Below, one piece after another: positions 1 to 6,697 of a DNA stretch of 12,105 bases. Numbering within the stretch: position 1 is the first letter of the stretch; each line of letters begins with the position of its first letter. The stretch is from RYN-433 sp036558265 (GTDB taxonomy: Bacteria; Planctomycetota; Phycisphaerae; Tepidisphaerales; Tepidisphaeraceae). The notes beneath the pieces were generated by a model. That model worked only from the letters and a program-made list of their open reading frames with translations. It did no database searches and was not told the DNA's origin. Made by a program: the position numbers and the translations under genes. The DNA is taken from the NCBI GenBank assembly GCA_036558265.1, contig DATBFY010000764.1, positions 1 through 12,105 of the forward strand, written 5' to 3'.

Positions 1-837
1 GGCCTTGCGCGCGGTGTGGGCGACGGGGCGTTTCATCACGCCGGTAAGGTTGGCGATCGCCTCCACGCCCGAGAGCGCCAGCACGATCGAGACGAACGCC
101 ACCCAGAGGTGGGCCGGCTGGTTGTGCAGCGTCTCCGACAACGACGGGATGCGCCCGGGCAGCTCGCGCCAGTGCATCTGTGGCAATGCGGCGAAGGTGA
201 TGCCCAGCGTGATCACCATCATCCCCAGCGCCGCCGCGAAGGCGAAGGCCCCCGTGTGCTTGGGACCCATCAGGTTGAAGGCGCCGATCAGCAGGATCGA
301 GATGATCGCCCACAGGCCCGGCGAATCGACGGAGAGCAGCTTGTCGGCGGTGGAGGGCCCCGAATCGCGGTGGACGTCCAGGGCGTTGCCGGCGTCCTGC
401 ACCTTCGCATCCGATGCGGCGGCATCGGCGGTCACGACGTGCTTCTTGAGTGGCAGCCCGAAGTAGTGGAACGCTTCCAGCGAGCTGAGCGACGCCGTCA
501 CCGTGTAATCGGCGAAGAGCAGGAGGGCACCGATGACGGCCAGCGTGCGGCTCTTGTGCCTGGCGGCGGTGTAGACGCCGCCGCCGTCGGGGTAGATGCG
601 GCAGATCTGCGTGTACGCCCAGCCGACCGCCAGGATCAGCCCGCTCATCGCCAGGATCAGGTAGAAGCTGGTTCGCCCGGCGAAGAAGAACGCCAGGCCC
701 AGCACGTAGAGGCGGCTGGTGCCCCAGTCGCCGAAGAGCAGTCCCCCGGCCTGGAGCCAGGAGACGTTTCGGGGTCGTTCGGATGCGAGCAGAGCCAGAG
801 CCTGGGGCTTTTCCTTCCCGTTGGTTTCGAGGTGCAT
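1..837 (-). CDS. APC-superfamily permease, N-terminal part (runs off left edge)
   Basis: This reading frame is open from an ATG at 837 down to base 1, giving 279 codons without a stop, so the gene continues beyond the window. It encodes a polytopic inner-membrane protein. Hydrophobic segments lie near residues 26-53, 60-79, 100-119, 174-192, 195-219 and 243-262. Recognisable stretches are GDWGTSRLYVLGLAF (36-50), YPDGGGVYTAAR (83-94) and ALSGVEAIANLTGVMKRP (254-271), which fit amino acid/polyamine/organocation transporters. A hydrophilic, Asp-rich insert at about 133-165 separates TM3 from TM4. The ATG at 837 is the first start after an in-frame stop near 930, and an AAGG lies about 6 bases upstream of it. 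The substrate cannot be read from the sequence. Roughly half of a typical APC protein is present. The GC-rich leader upstream holds adjacent hairpins. Confidence 0.82.
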   Translation of the reverse strand, partial: MHLETNGKEKPQALALLASERPRNVSWLQAGGLLFGDWGTSRLYVLGLAFFFAGRTSFYLILAMSGLILAVGWAYTQICRIYPDGGGVYTAARHKSRTLAVIGALLLFADYTVTASLSSLEAFHYFGLPLKKHVVTADAAASDAKVQDAGNALDVHRDSGPSTADKLLSVDSPGLWAIISILLIGAFNLMGPKHTGAFAFAAALGMMVITLGITFAALPQMHWRELPGRIPSLSETLHNQPAHLWVAFVSIVLALSGVEAIANLTGVMKRPVAHTARKA

Positions 838-1036
838 ATTGGCCTTGGGCGCTTGCCCAATGGACGCGAGGCGCGGCCAGGCGCGCGCACGATCGGCGCG
901 CGGCGGCTCCGCGTCGGGGAAAGCACAGCGTTAGCGCGCGTGGGGAAGTGTGCCCAGAGGGGGCTAGCGTTGTGCCCTTTCAATTCAGGGGCGCCACACG
1001 GGCGGTCCCCATGCCTACGGGATTAGCTGACGGGCT

Positions 1037-1072
1037 GGGGCTTGAAAGTGCCCCGGGACTTTTGTGAGTCCC
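1037..1072. other. Two adjacent hairpins in the permease leader
   Basis: A GGGGC/GCCCC stem at 1037-1054 abuts a perfect 6-bp stem GGGACT/AGTCCC with a 6-base loop at 1055-1072. On the minus strand they lie roughly 200 bases upstream of the permease ATG, so they could be part of its 5' leader. I match them to no known riboswitch class. Neither has a T-run that would make it an intrinsic terminator. Confidence 0.4.
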
Positions 1073-1337
1073 TTCGCCCCCGGTCCGAGCGGTACGAACC
1101 CGCACGAACCCTTGGGTCTCCCGCGCCGCGCCCGATGTCAACCCGGGCGGGGCCTCGGCGGTCACAGTGAGCAATACGCTAGACAACCGCTGGACATCGT
1201 CAAGAGGCGAATCCCTGACGAACCGGGCAGTTTCGACGTAAGATATGAAAGAAAAATGGCTTATGACTGCCAAATTGCCCGTGCTACGAGTCCGCTCCCT
1301 TGCCACGATGCTTCCCCATGCGCTAAGGTTCTGACCG

Positions 1338-1343
1338 AAGGAG
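1338..1343 (+). promoter_or_regulatory. Shine-Dalgarno site that decides the reductase start
   Basis: AAGGAG lies 10 bases before the ATG at 1354 and only 4 before an in-frame TTG at 1348. The spacing favours ATG 1354 as the start. Confidence 0.65.
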
Positions 1344-1353
1344 AACCTTGCCC

Positions 1354-2307
1354 ATGAAGCTCAGACCCCTCGGCCGTTCGAATCTGCAAGTCGCTCCCCT
1401 CGCCCTGGGCGGCAACGTCTTCGGCTGGACGATCGACGAGCCGGTCTCGTTTGCGATTTTGGACGCCTTCCTCGACTCGGGACTGAACCTGATCGACACG
1501 GCGGACATGTACTCCCGCTGGAAGCCGGGGAACCAGGGCGGGGAGTCGGAGACGATCATCGGACGGTGGCTCCGCCGGCGCTCGGCTGCGGATCGTGGGA
1601 AGGTACTCATTGCCACCAAGTGCGGGATGGAGATGGGGCCTAATGAGAAGGGTTTGTCGAAGGCCTACATCCTCCGGGCGGTCGAGGCGTCGCTGCGGCG
1701 GCTGCAGATCGACACGATCGACCTCTACCAGGCGCATCAGGACGATCCGAGCACGCCACTGGAGGAGACGATGTCCGCCTTCGCCCACTTGATCAAGGAG
1801 GGCAAGGTGCGGGCGGTCGGCGCATCGAACTACACCGCGCCACGGTTGGCCGAGGCGCTGCGCATCAGCGGCGACAAGGGGCTGCCGCGCTACGAGTGCC
1901 TTCAGCCGCATTACAACCTGATCGAGCGCGCCGGCTTCGAGGCCGAGCTCGAGCCGCTCTGTTTGAAGGAGCGGCTGGGCGTGTTGCCTTACTTCTCGCT
2001 GGCGAGCGGTTTCCTGACCGGCAAGTACCGCAGCGAGGCGGATCTGTCCAAGAGCGTGCGCGGTAAGGGGATGACGAAATATCTCAACGACCGCGGCCGG
2101 CGCATCCTCGCCGCGCTCGACACCGTCACCGCGCGGTATCGCGTGACACCCGCGCAGGTCGCCCTGGCGTGGCTGATCGCCCGCCCGAGCGTGACCGCCC
2201 CGATCGCCAGCGCGACGTCGCTGGGGCAGTTGAACGACCTGGTTGCGGCGACGAGGCTCGAGCTGGACCGGGACGCTGTGAGGACGTTGGATGAAGCGGG
2301 CGCGTGA
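1354..2307 (+). CDS. Aldo/keto reductase
   Basis: This is a 317-residue cytoplasmic NADPH-dependent oxidoreductase with a TIM-barrel fold. The start MKLRPLGRSNLQVAPLALGG is the usual AKR first strand. The catalytic tetrad can be placed: Asp48 and Tyr53 in IDTADMYS, Lys89 in IATKCGM, and His128 in YQAHQDD. The late motifs GKVRAVGASNY (150-160) and ALAWLIARPSVTAPIASAT, which bind cofactor in this family, are also present. Length is normal for the general AKR group whose members reduce aldehydes, sugars or similar carbonyls. The actual substrate is not readable. It starts at ATG 1354, set by the SD site; TTG 1348 is the alternative. The gene is monocistronic in this window and convergent with the radical SAM gene. 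The permease upstream points the other way, so there is no operon link to suggest a substrate. Confidence 0.93.
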   Translation: MKLRPLGRSNLQVAPLALGGNVFGWTIDEPVSFAILDAFLDSGLNLIDTADMYSRWKPGNQGGESETIIGRWLRRRSAADRGKVLIATKCGMEMGPNEKGLSKAYILRAVEASLRRLQIDTIDLYQAHQDDPSTPLEETMSAFAHLIKEGKVRAVGASNYTAPRLAEALRISGDKGLPRYECLQPHYNLIERAGFEAELEPLCLKERLGVLPYFSLASGFLTGKYRSEADLSKSVRGKGMTKYLNDRGRRILAALDTVTARYRVTPAQVALAWLIARPSVTAPIASATSLGQLNDLVAATRLELDRDAVRTLDEAGA

Positions 2308-2340
2308 TGGCGTCCTCCCTATCCCGCGGGCGGCGTTTTT

Positions 2341-2414
2341 CTCCCTCGCCCGCTGGCGACCTTGGGTATTCATAGCAGACACGCGCAACGCCCGTGGGAG
2401 AGGGCCGGGTGAGG
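2341..2414. repeat. GGGAGAGGG-type palindromic repeat with an unusually long loop
   Basis: The arms CTCCCTCGCCCGC (from 2341) and GCCCGTGGGAGAGGG (ending near 2405) are imperfect inverted copies. They are followed by CCGGGTGAGGG and a near-duplicate GCGGGTGAGG. The outer words match the compact repeat at 11681-11716 (CCTCACCCxxGCCCTCTCCC on the minus strand), but here the arms are separated by about 40 bases instead of 4. It lies between two convergent genes and could help end transcription from both sides, although no long T-run follows. Confidence 0.55.
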
Positions 2415-2430
2415 GCGGGTGAGGATCGTC

Positions 2431-3384
2431 TTACGTCGCCGTCTCCTTGGCCTGCGGGACCGACGACGCGTTCGAGCAGATCGCCCCGTGAAGCCAGCAC
2501 GTGTAGCAGGCCTGGTGGCGGATCGCATAGTCCTTCTTCATCGCCGCTTCCACCGACTGGTCCAGCACCGAATCGGCCTGCTCGATGAGGATCGGGCAGA
2601 CGTGCACGCCGCGGTCGGTCACGATCCGGCTGTAGGCGCAGATCAGTTGCGACGCGTCGTAGTCGTGCATCATCTCGGGCGTGACGCGCTCGTCGTCGCG
2701 GTAGCCCCGGTCGCGAAGGGCCTCCGCGCCGATCTTGAGCGACGGCAAGAGTTTCACGCGCGGGCGGGTGTAACCCAGGTCCAACAGCGCCTGGCGCATG
2801 CGCTGGTAGACGGCCGGCGCGTCGGCGTCGTCCCAGGTCTGCGCCATGGTGATGATCGGGAGGAAGCCGCCATCGACCAGCCGTTTCACGCCCTCCATCG
2901 CGCGCGCGAACGAACCCTGGCCGCGGATCCGATCGTTCGACGCCGCGTCCGCCCCGTCGATGCTGACGCGCAGCTCCAGCGAGTAGATCGAGCCCTCCCG
3001 CATCTCCCGCAGCCGCTGGACCGTCTTCTCGCGAAAGAGCGTGCCGTTGGTCAGGACGGTCGCGGGACCGATGCGCAGCGTCGCCTCCAGGATGTCCAGC
3101 ACCCGCGGGTGCATGAACGGCTCGCCACCGGTGAAATAGTACTCCTTCACGCCCAGGCGGCTCGATTCGGCGAGCGTCGCGAGCACCTTGTCATAATGCA
3201 GAAATCCAAACGACCGATTATCCGGCGAGCAGGAGATGAAGCAGTGCGTGCACGTCAGGTTGCACAGCGTGCCCGTGAGCTGGAACCAGAGCTGGTCCAG
3301 GTGCTCGAGATAAACCCGCGGCGCCTTGTCGGCGGGCGTGCTGACCTGCACGAGCGAACGGGCGTTAGCCACGGGATTGGGCAT
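2431..3384 (-). CDS. Radical SAM protein with SPASM-like C-terminal cysteines
   Basis: This 317-residue iron-sulfur enzyme carries the radical SAM signature Cys41-x3-Cys45-x2-Cys48 in CNLTCTHC, which binds the 4Fe-4S cluster that cleaves S-adenosylmethionine. YYFTGGEPF (82-90) is the SAM-binding GGEP motif, and TNGTLF and RVSIDG (139-144) are the usual later strands. A second set of cysteines at 249, 263, 293, 296 and 303 (CYTCWLHGAIC) suggests an auxiliary cluster as in SPASM or Twitch proteins. The ATG at 3384 is preferred over the longer frame from 3480, because the extra 32 residues are low-complexity and lie across the divergent intergenic region. No SD precedes it; instead an AT box sits 6 bases upstream, so the mRNA may be leaderless. 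The substrate is unknown. Peptide modification is possible given the small divergent ORF, but a small-molecule role is equally open. Confidence 0.88.
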   Translation of the reverse strand: MPNPVANARSLVQVSTPADKAPRVYLEHLDQLWFQLTGTLCNLTCTHCFISCSPDNRSFGFLHYDKVLATLAESSRLGVKEYYFTGGEPFMHPRVLDILEATLRIGPATVLTNGTLFREKTVQRLREMREGSIYSLELRVSIDGADAASNDRIRGQGSFARAMEGVKRLVDGGFLPIITMAQTWDDADAPAVYQRMRQALLDLGYTRPRVKLLPSLKIGAEALRDRGYRDDERVTPEMMHDYDASQLICAYSRIVTDRGVHVCPILIEQADSVLDQSVEAAMKKDYAIRHQACYTCWLHGAICSNASSVPQAKETAT

Positions 3385-3400
3385 CGGGATAATATACCCG
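3385..3400. promoter_or_regulatory. Candidate divergent promoter core with leaderless geometry
   Basis: CGGGATAATATACCCG is an AT core inside GC arms in an otherwise GC-rich gap. On the plus strand it reads GATAAT, 11 bases before ATG 3405. On the minus strand it reads TATATT, 6 bases before ATG 3384, which would put transcription initiation at the start codon. No good -35 was found on either side (TTAGCC is the best on plus). Confidence 0.4.
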
Positions 3401-3404
3401 TTCG

Positions 3405-3566
3405 ATGATGCGCCTGCCGGGCACGCTGCCGACGAATCGCATCCTCCATCCCGCCCTCGAGATGATCGCGACAATGGCAATCATGTCGCTTGGCATCGGC
3501 TGCACCATGCCCGGCAAATGCCCAGGGGCGTTAGATCCTGACGACACCCGTCGTCATGTCTCCTGA
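3405..3566 (+). CDS. Small ORF (53 aa) in the leader of the HEAT-repeat gene
   Basis: The frame starts with two ATGs (3405 and 3408) and ends at TGA 3564-3566, which lies inside the second leader hairpin, 14 bases before the next gene. The peptide has basic residues (R3, R12), a hydrophobic stretch MIATMAIMSLGIG (20-32), cysteines at 33 and 39 (GCTMPGKCPG), and a charged tail DPDDTRRHVS. Third codon positions are mostly G or C over the first two thirds, as in real genes here. It could be a leader peptide coupled to the HEAT gene, a tiny lipoprotein (though GIGC is a poor lipobox), or a substrate of the divergent radical SAM enzyme. No SD is visible, and initiation could be near-leaderless from the AT box at 3388. 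It may simply be a chance ORF. Confidence 0.3.
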   Translation: MMRLPGTLPTNRILHPALEMIATMAIMSLGIGCTMPGKCPGALDPDDTRRHVS

Positions 3567-3575
3567 ACAGGAGAC
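3539..3575 (+). promoter_or_regulatory. Two perfect tandem hairpins hiding the SD of the HEAT gene
   Basis: The first hairpin is TGACGAC-ACCC-GTCGTCA (3539-3556), a perfect 7-bp stem. One base later comes GTCTCCTG-AA-CAGGAGAC (3558-3575), a perfect 8-bp stem. The 3' arm of the second contains AGGAG (3569-3573), the SD for the ATG at 3581, so folding would block ribosome binding. The 18-bp dyad could alternatively be a DNA operator. The stop codon of the small upstream ORF lies in the apex of this hairpin. Confidence 0.6.
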
Positions 3576-3580
3576 CCGCG

Positions 3581-4501
3581 ATGCGAAATCTTCTTGCGCC
3601 CATGCTCGGGATCGCGCTCGTCGTGCCGCTCGCCGCCCTCGCACAGCAACGGACGGCGGCCCCGCCGGCCAAAGACGACATCCCCGCGCTCGTGAAACAA
3701 CTCGGCGATAACGACGCGCAGGCGCGCGAGGCGGCCAGCGAGCGGCTCCGCGCGATCGGCCGCGCCGCCCTGCCGGCCCTTGAGGCTGCGCGGCAGAATC
3801 CCGACGCCGAGGTGGTCGCCCGCGCCCAGGCGATCGCCCGACAGATCGAGCAGGACCTGCAGTGGCCGCGCACCGGCGGTTTGCTCCCGGCGCAACCGCC
3901 GCCCGCAGCGAAGGAACCCGGCGCCCTCGCGCCCGATTCGGACAACCTTGAAGGCCAGATCCGCACCCGGACCGGCGGCGGCGGGGGCGGCGGCGTTGCG
4001 CCCGCACGCTCGGCTCCCAAACCACGCCCGTCGTTCGACCGCATCGGCGACAAGCCCGCGGCCGTTGCCGCCGACGCAGCCGCCGGGCGCATGGTCCGCG
4101 AAACCAACGCCAACGACGGCGACACCAGCATCAACATCCGCGAGACGACCGCCGGCATTACGATCATCACCCGCCAGCGGATCGACGGCGCGGATGTCAC
4201 ACGGACTACGACGGCGGCGGATAAGGACTCACTTAAGCGGGATTTCCCCGAAGAATACGTGCTTTACAAGAAATATGTGCCAAAAGACCTGAAGTTTGGC
4301 GAGCGCGTGCCCGCGAACGAGCTGTTCATCCACCCGCTCCGTCATGACCCCAAGCCGATCGACCCCACCCGCATGTTCCGCGACCCGCAGGGTCTGAACG
4401 ACGACGAGCGCAAGTTCATCGACCGCCAGTTCCAGCAGGCGGACGAACAGCTCCGGGAGGCCCGGCGGCTGCTCGAACAGGAGCTGCGCATCGCAAAGTG
4501 A
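3581..4501 (+). CDS. Secreted HEAT-repeat protein of unknown function
   Basis: This 306-residue exported protein begins with a clear signal peptide (MRNLLAPMLGIALVVPLAALAQQ, cleavage near 21-23). Residues 33-90 form about two HEAT-like helical hairpins (DIPALVKQLGDNDAQAREAA, then AALPALEAARQNPDAEVVAR), a scaffold for protein contacts. A proline/alanine-rich linker and a run of seven glycines (132-138) follow. Residues 180-212 look like a small beta domain (DTSINIRETTAGITIITRQR), ending in the helix DFPEEYVLYKKY (221-232), an arrangement I associate with planctomycete secreted proteins. The C-terminal 276-306 is charged and helical, probably a coiled coil. AGGAG 7 bases before the ATG sets the start and lies inside a perfect hairpin. 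No enzymatic motif is visible. A periplasmic or envelope scaffold role is inferred. Confidence 0.8.
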   Translation: MRNLLAPMLGIALVVPLAALAQQRTAAPPAKDDIPALVKQLGDNDAQAREAASERLRAIGRAALPALEAARQNPDAEVVARAQAIARQIEQDLQWPRTGGLLPAQPPPAAKEPGALAPDSDNLEGQIRTRTGGGGGGGVAPARSAPKPRPSFDRIGDKPAAVAADAAAGRMVRETNANDGDTSINIRETTAGITIITRQRIDGADVTRTTTAADKDSLKRDFPEEYVLYKKYVPKDLKFGERVPANELFIHPLRHDPKPIDPTRMFRDPQGLNDDERKFIDRQFQQADEQLREARRLLEQELRIAK

Positions 4502-4541
4502 GGCACTTCTGGGTGCTTTTGGCCGCGAATTCCCGCCAAAC

Positions 4542-4570
4542 TTGACAATACGCCCCCCTTGCCGGAAAAG
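4542..4570 (+). promoter_or_regulatory. Possible promoter of the oxidoreductase-propeller pair
   Basis: A consensus -35 box TTGACA at 4542-4547 is followed 17 bases later by GAAAAG (4565-4570), a weak -10 (3 of 6 matches). It lies in the 155-base gap between the HEAT gene and the oxidoreductase, about 85 bases before the ATG. This would make the oxidoreductase and propeller a separate transcription unit. Confidence 0.35.
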
Positions 4571-4656
4571 TTGAGCCCGTGGGTGACGCGTCCGCGCGCT
4601 GTTGGCGCGGGCCGCGGGTTACCCCACGAGTCACTTTCGAGCGAGGAGAACACAAC

Positions 4657-5694
4657 ATGCCGGTGAAGTACGGAGTGATCGGGTGCGGGGCCATTGCGCA
4701 AAGGCGGCACATTCCGGAATGCGTTGCCAACCCGGATTCGGTCCTCATCGGCATCGCCGACGCCAACCAGGCCCGCTGCGACGACCTGGGCAAGCGCTAC
4801 GGGGTCAAGTCCTTCTGCGACCACAAAGACCTGCTCAAGATGGGCGAGCTCGACGCGGTCGTCGTCTCCGGTCCCAACTCGCTGCACGCCGTGCAGACCA
4901 TCGACGCCCTCACTGCCGGCAAGCACGTCCTGTGCGAGAAGCCGATGGCAGTCAGCCGCGAAGAGGCCAAGTCGATGATCGACGCCGCCGAGAAGAACAA
5001 GAAGTTCCTGATGCTCGGCCTGAACCAGCGCCTGATGCCCCCGCACGTGCGCGCCAAGGAGATCCTCAAGACCGGGCGCCTGGGCAAGGTGCTCAGCTTC
5101 CGCACCGCGTTCAAGCACCCCGGCCCCGAGGGCTGGAGCGTGGACGCCGCCAAGAGCTGGTTCTTCCGCAAGGATCAGGCCTTCATGGGCGTGACGGGCG
5201 ACCTGGGCATCCACAAGGTCGATCTCATGCGGTGGCTTCTCGACCAGGAGTTCAGCGAGGTCGGCGGCATGATCACCACGCTCGACAAGCGCGACGCCGA
5301 GGGCAACCTCATCGCCCTCGACGACAACGCCTTCCTCACCCTTAAGACCAGCGGCGGCGTCATCGGCTCGATGATCTTGTCCTGGACCAACTACGGCGTC
5401 GAGGAGAACTATACCGTCCTTTATTGCCAGAAGGGCGTGCTCTCCCTGGGCGTTGACCCGACCTACGGCGTGGTCGTCGATTACAAGAACGGCGAGCGCG
5501 AAATGCACAAGGTCGGCGAGATGTCCACCAACATCAAGCAGGTGCCCAGCGGCGTGATCGACAGCTTCACCCGCTCCATCCTGGAGAACAAGCCCCCTGC
5601 CATCGACGGTTGGGAGGGCTACAAGTCCCTTGATGTGATCCTGACCGCCCAGGAAGCCGCCAAGCAGAATCGGACGCTGAAGATCGGGGCATAG
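4657..5694 (+). CDS. Gfo/Idh/MocA-family oxidoreductase
   Basis: This 345-residue NAD(P)-dependent dehydrogenase belongs to the glucose-fructose oxidoreductase / inositol dehydrogenase family. The N-terminal Rossmann fold shows the dinucleotide motif in YGVIGCGAIAQRRHIP (5-20). The family motif KHVLCEKPMA (89-98) carries the conserved Glu94-Lys95-Pro96. GDLGIHKVDLMRW (181-193) holds the Asp182/His186 pair that with Lys95 usually forms the sugar-oxidising active site. No twin-arginine or other signal peptide is present, so it is cytoplasmic. The ATG at 4657 is supported by GAGGAG 8 bases upstream; the longer frame from 4579 has no SD. The next gene begins only 5-11 bases after the stop, so the pair is probably co-transcribed. 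The substrate is likely a sugar, inositol or related polyol, but which one cannot be told. Confidence 0.93.
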   Translation: MPVKYGVIGCGAIAQRRHIPECVANPDSVLIGIADANQARCDDLGKRYGVKSFCDHKDLLKMGELDAVVVSGPNSLHAVQTIDALTAGKHVLCEKPMAVSREEAKSMIDAAEKNKKFLMLGLNQRLMPPHVRAKEILKTGRLGKVLSFRTAFKHPGPEGWSVDAAKSWFFRKDQAFMGVTGDLGIHKVDLMRWLLDQEFSEVGGMITTLDKRDAEGNLIALDDNAFLTLKTSGGVIGSMILSWTNYGVEENYTVLYCQKGVLSLGVDPTYGVVVDYKNGEREMHKVGEMSTNIKQVPSGVIDSFTRSILENKPPAIDGWEGYKSLDVILTAQEAAKQNRTLKIGA

Positions 5695-5705
5695 ATTTCG
5701 TGAAC

Positions 5706-6686
5706 ATGACGATGACCCAAATCGGGTGGCACTGGCAAGCTCTCAGGCTTGCCAGTGTGCTTTCGCTGCTTTGCGTGGCGTATCCGTCGCGAGCCGATGA
5801 TGGCCCGCCCGCCGGGATCCAGACCTCGCCGACCGGAATCACCCACTCCTTCCTGGTCTGCGGCGCCACGACCGCCATCATCGGCGAGGACGGCAAGCCG
5901 ATCGTTGCCGTTCCCTACAACACCCGCGACGGATATGTCCTCGTGGGCGGCAACCTTCTCCTGGCCGTCAGCAAGTCGAAGGCTTTTCCGGGTGGCGGCA
6001 TCGTCGAGCTCACCCACGACGGCGCAACGACCCTCTTCTCCTGGAAAGGCACCCAGTCGGAGGTCAACAGCGCCCAGTTGGTCGGCGATGACGGCCACAT
6101 CGTCACCACCGAGGCCGGATCCAAACCGCGCCTCCTCGAAATCGACCGCGCGGGAAAGATCCACGTCGAGTTCCCACTCCGCTGCCAGAGCACCGACGCC
6201 CACATGGAAACCCGGATGGCGCGCAAGCTGCCCAACGGCAACTACCTCGTTCCCCACCTCCTGGACAAGGCCGTCCGCGAGTACACGCCAGAGGGGAAGA
6301 TCGTGTGGGAATATCACACGCCGCAGGAACCCAAAGAGTGCTGGCCCTTCACCGCCATCCGCCTGCCCGACGGACACACGCTGGTCGCCTGCACGCACGG
6401 CAACCTGGTGATCGAGGTGGACAAGGATGCCCACGAGGTCTGGCGCCTGGCCAACGCCGACTTGCCGCAACCCCTGATCAAGGATGCGTGCGGCGTGCAG
6501 CGCCTCGCCAACGGCAACACCGTCGTCACCAGTTACGGCGCCGCCGGCGCGGACGAGGTCAAGATGCTCGAGGTCACCTCGGAGAAAAAGCTCGTCTGGA
6601 ACTACAAGAGCCGCCTTGCGCACGGCGTGCACGAGTTCCAGATCCTGACTACCAACGGCAAGCCAGAGCCGGCGATCCAGAAGTGA
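5706..6686 (+). CDS. Secreted beta-propeller (PQQ/arylsulfotransferase-like repeats)
   Basis: This exported protein has about 326 residues and an N-terminal signal region: a Trp/His-containing n-region, hydrophobic LRLASVLSLLCVAYPS, and probable cleavage before ADDGPP. The rest is made of propeller blades. The clearest are LPNGNYLVPHLLDKAVREY followed by GKIVWEYHTP, then LPDGHTLVACTHGNLVIEVD followed by HEVWRL, then LANGNTVVTSYG followed by KKLVWNYK. Alternating xxGN(T/Y)LV strands and xxVW(E/N)Y strands are typical of PQQ-like and ASST-like repeats. I see no conserved catalytic histidine that would prove sulfotransferase activity. The start is ambiguous: GTG 5700, ATG 5706 and ATG 5712 all lack an SD, and the 11-base gap after the oxidoreductase stop suggests translational coupling. 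It may bind or sense an extracytoplasmic ligand related to the oxidoreductase substrate, but that is inference. Confidence 0.85.
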   Translation: MTMTQIGWHWQALRLASVLSLLCVAYPSRADDGPPAGIQTSPTGITHSFLVCGATTAIIGEDGKPIVAVPYNTRDGYVLVGGNLLLAVSKSKAFPGGGIVELTHDGATTLFSWKGTQSEVNSAQLVGDDGHIVTTEAGSKPRLLEIDRAGKIHVEFPLRCQSTDAHMETRMARKLPNGNYLVPHLLDKAVREYTPEGKIVWEYHTPQEPKECWPFTAIRLPDGHTLVACTHGNLVIEVDKDAHEVWRLANADLPQPLIKDACGVQRLANGNTVVTSYGAAGADEVKMLEVTSEKKLVWNYKSRLAHGVHEFQILTTNGKPEPAIQK

Positions 6687-6697
6687 CGGCATCACGT

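Larger units (their letters stand above)
838..1353. other. Gene-free region between divergent permease and reductase genes
   Basis: I see no convincing gene in these 516 bases. Open frames here have arginine/proline/serine-rich translations with no domain. The GC-rich part up to about 1180 has several short inverted repeats. The part from about 1190 to 1340 is less GC-rich and should hold the promoter of the reductase, although I see no clear -35/-10 pair. The paired words CTAGCGTTGTGC (964-975) and AGCACAGCGTTAGCG (922-936) look like imperfect inverted copies of one word. Confidence 0.5.

Noticed and set aside
16..1026. Long plus-strand open frame of 336 codons at the left edge
   Set aside because: Its translation is Arg/Gly/Gln-rich without a domain, and it is antisense to the clear multi-pass permease frame on the minus strand.
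980..1306. Minus-strand frame of 108 codons between permease and reductase
   Set aside because: No SD, low-complexity Ser/Thr/Pro translation, and it covers the hairpin region.
3385..3480. N-terminal extension of the radical SAM protein to ATG 3480
   Set aside because: The extra 32 residues are low-complexity and lie across the divergent promoter core; the family-like sequence begins after ATG 3384.
4498..4530. Possible terminator after the HEAT gene (GCAC/GTGC followed by TTTT)
   Set aside because: The stem is only 4-5 bp and the T-run is short, so I could not support a terminator.
4579..4656. Upstream GTG extension of the oxidoreductase
   Set aside because: The Rossmann motif begins right after ATG 4657, which has a good GAGGAG site; the extension is Arg-rich.
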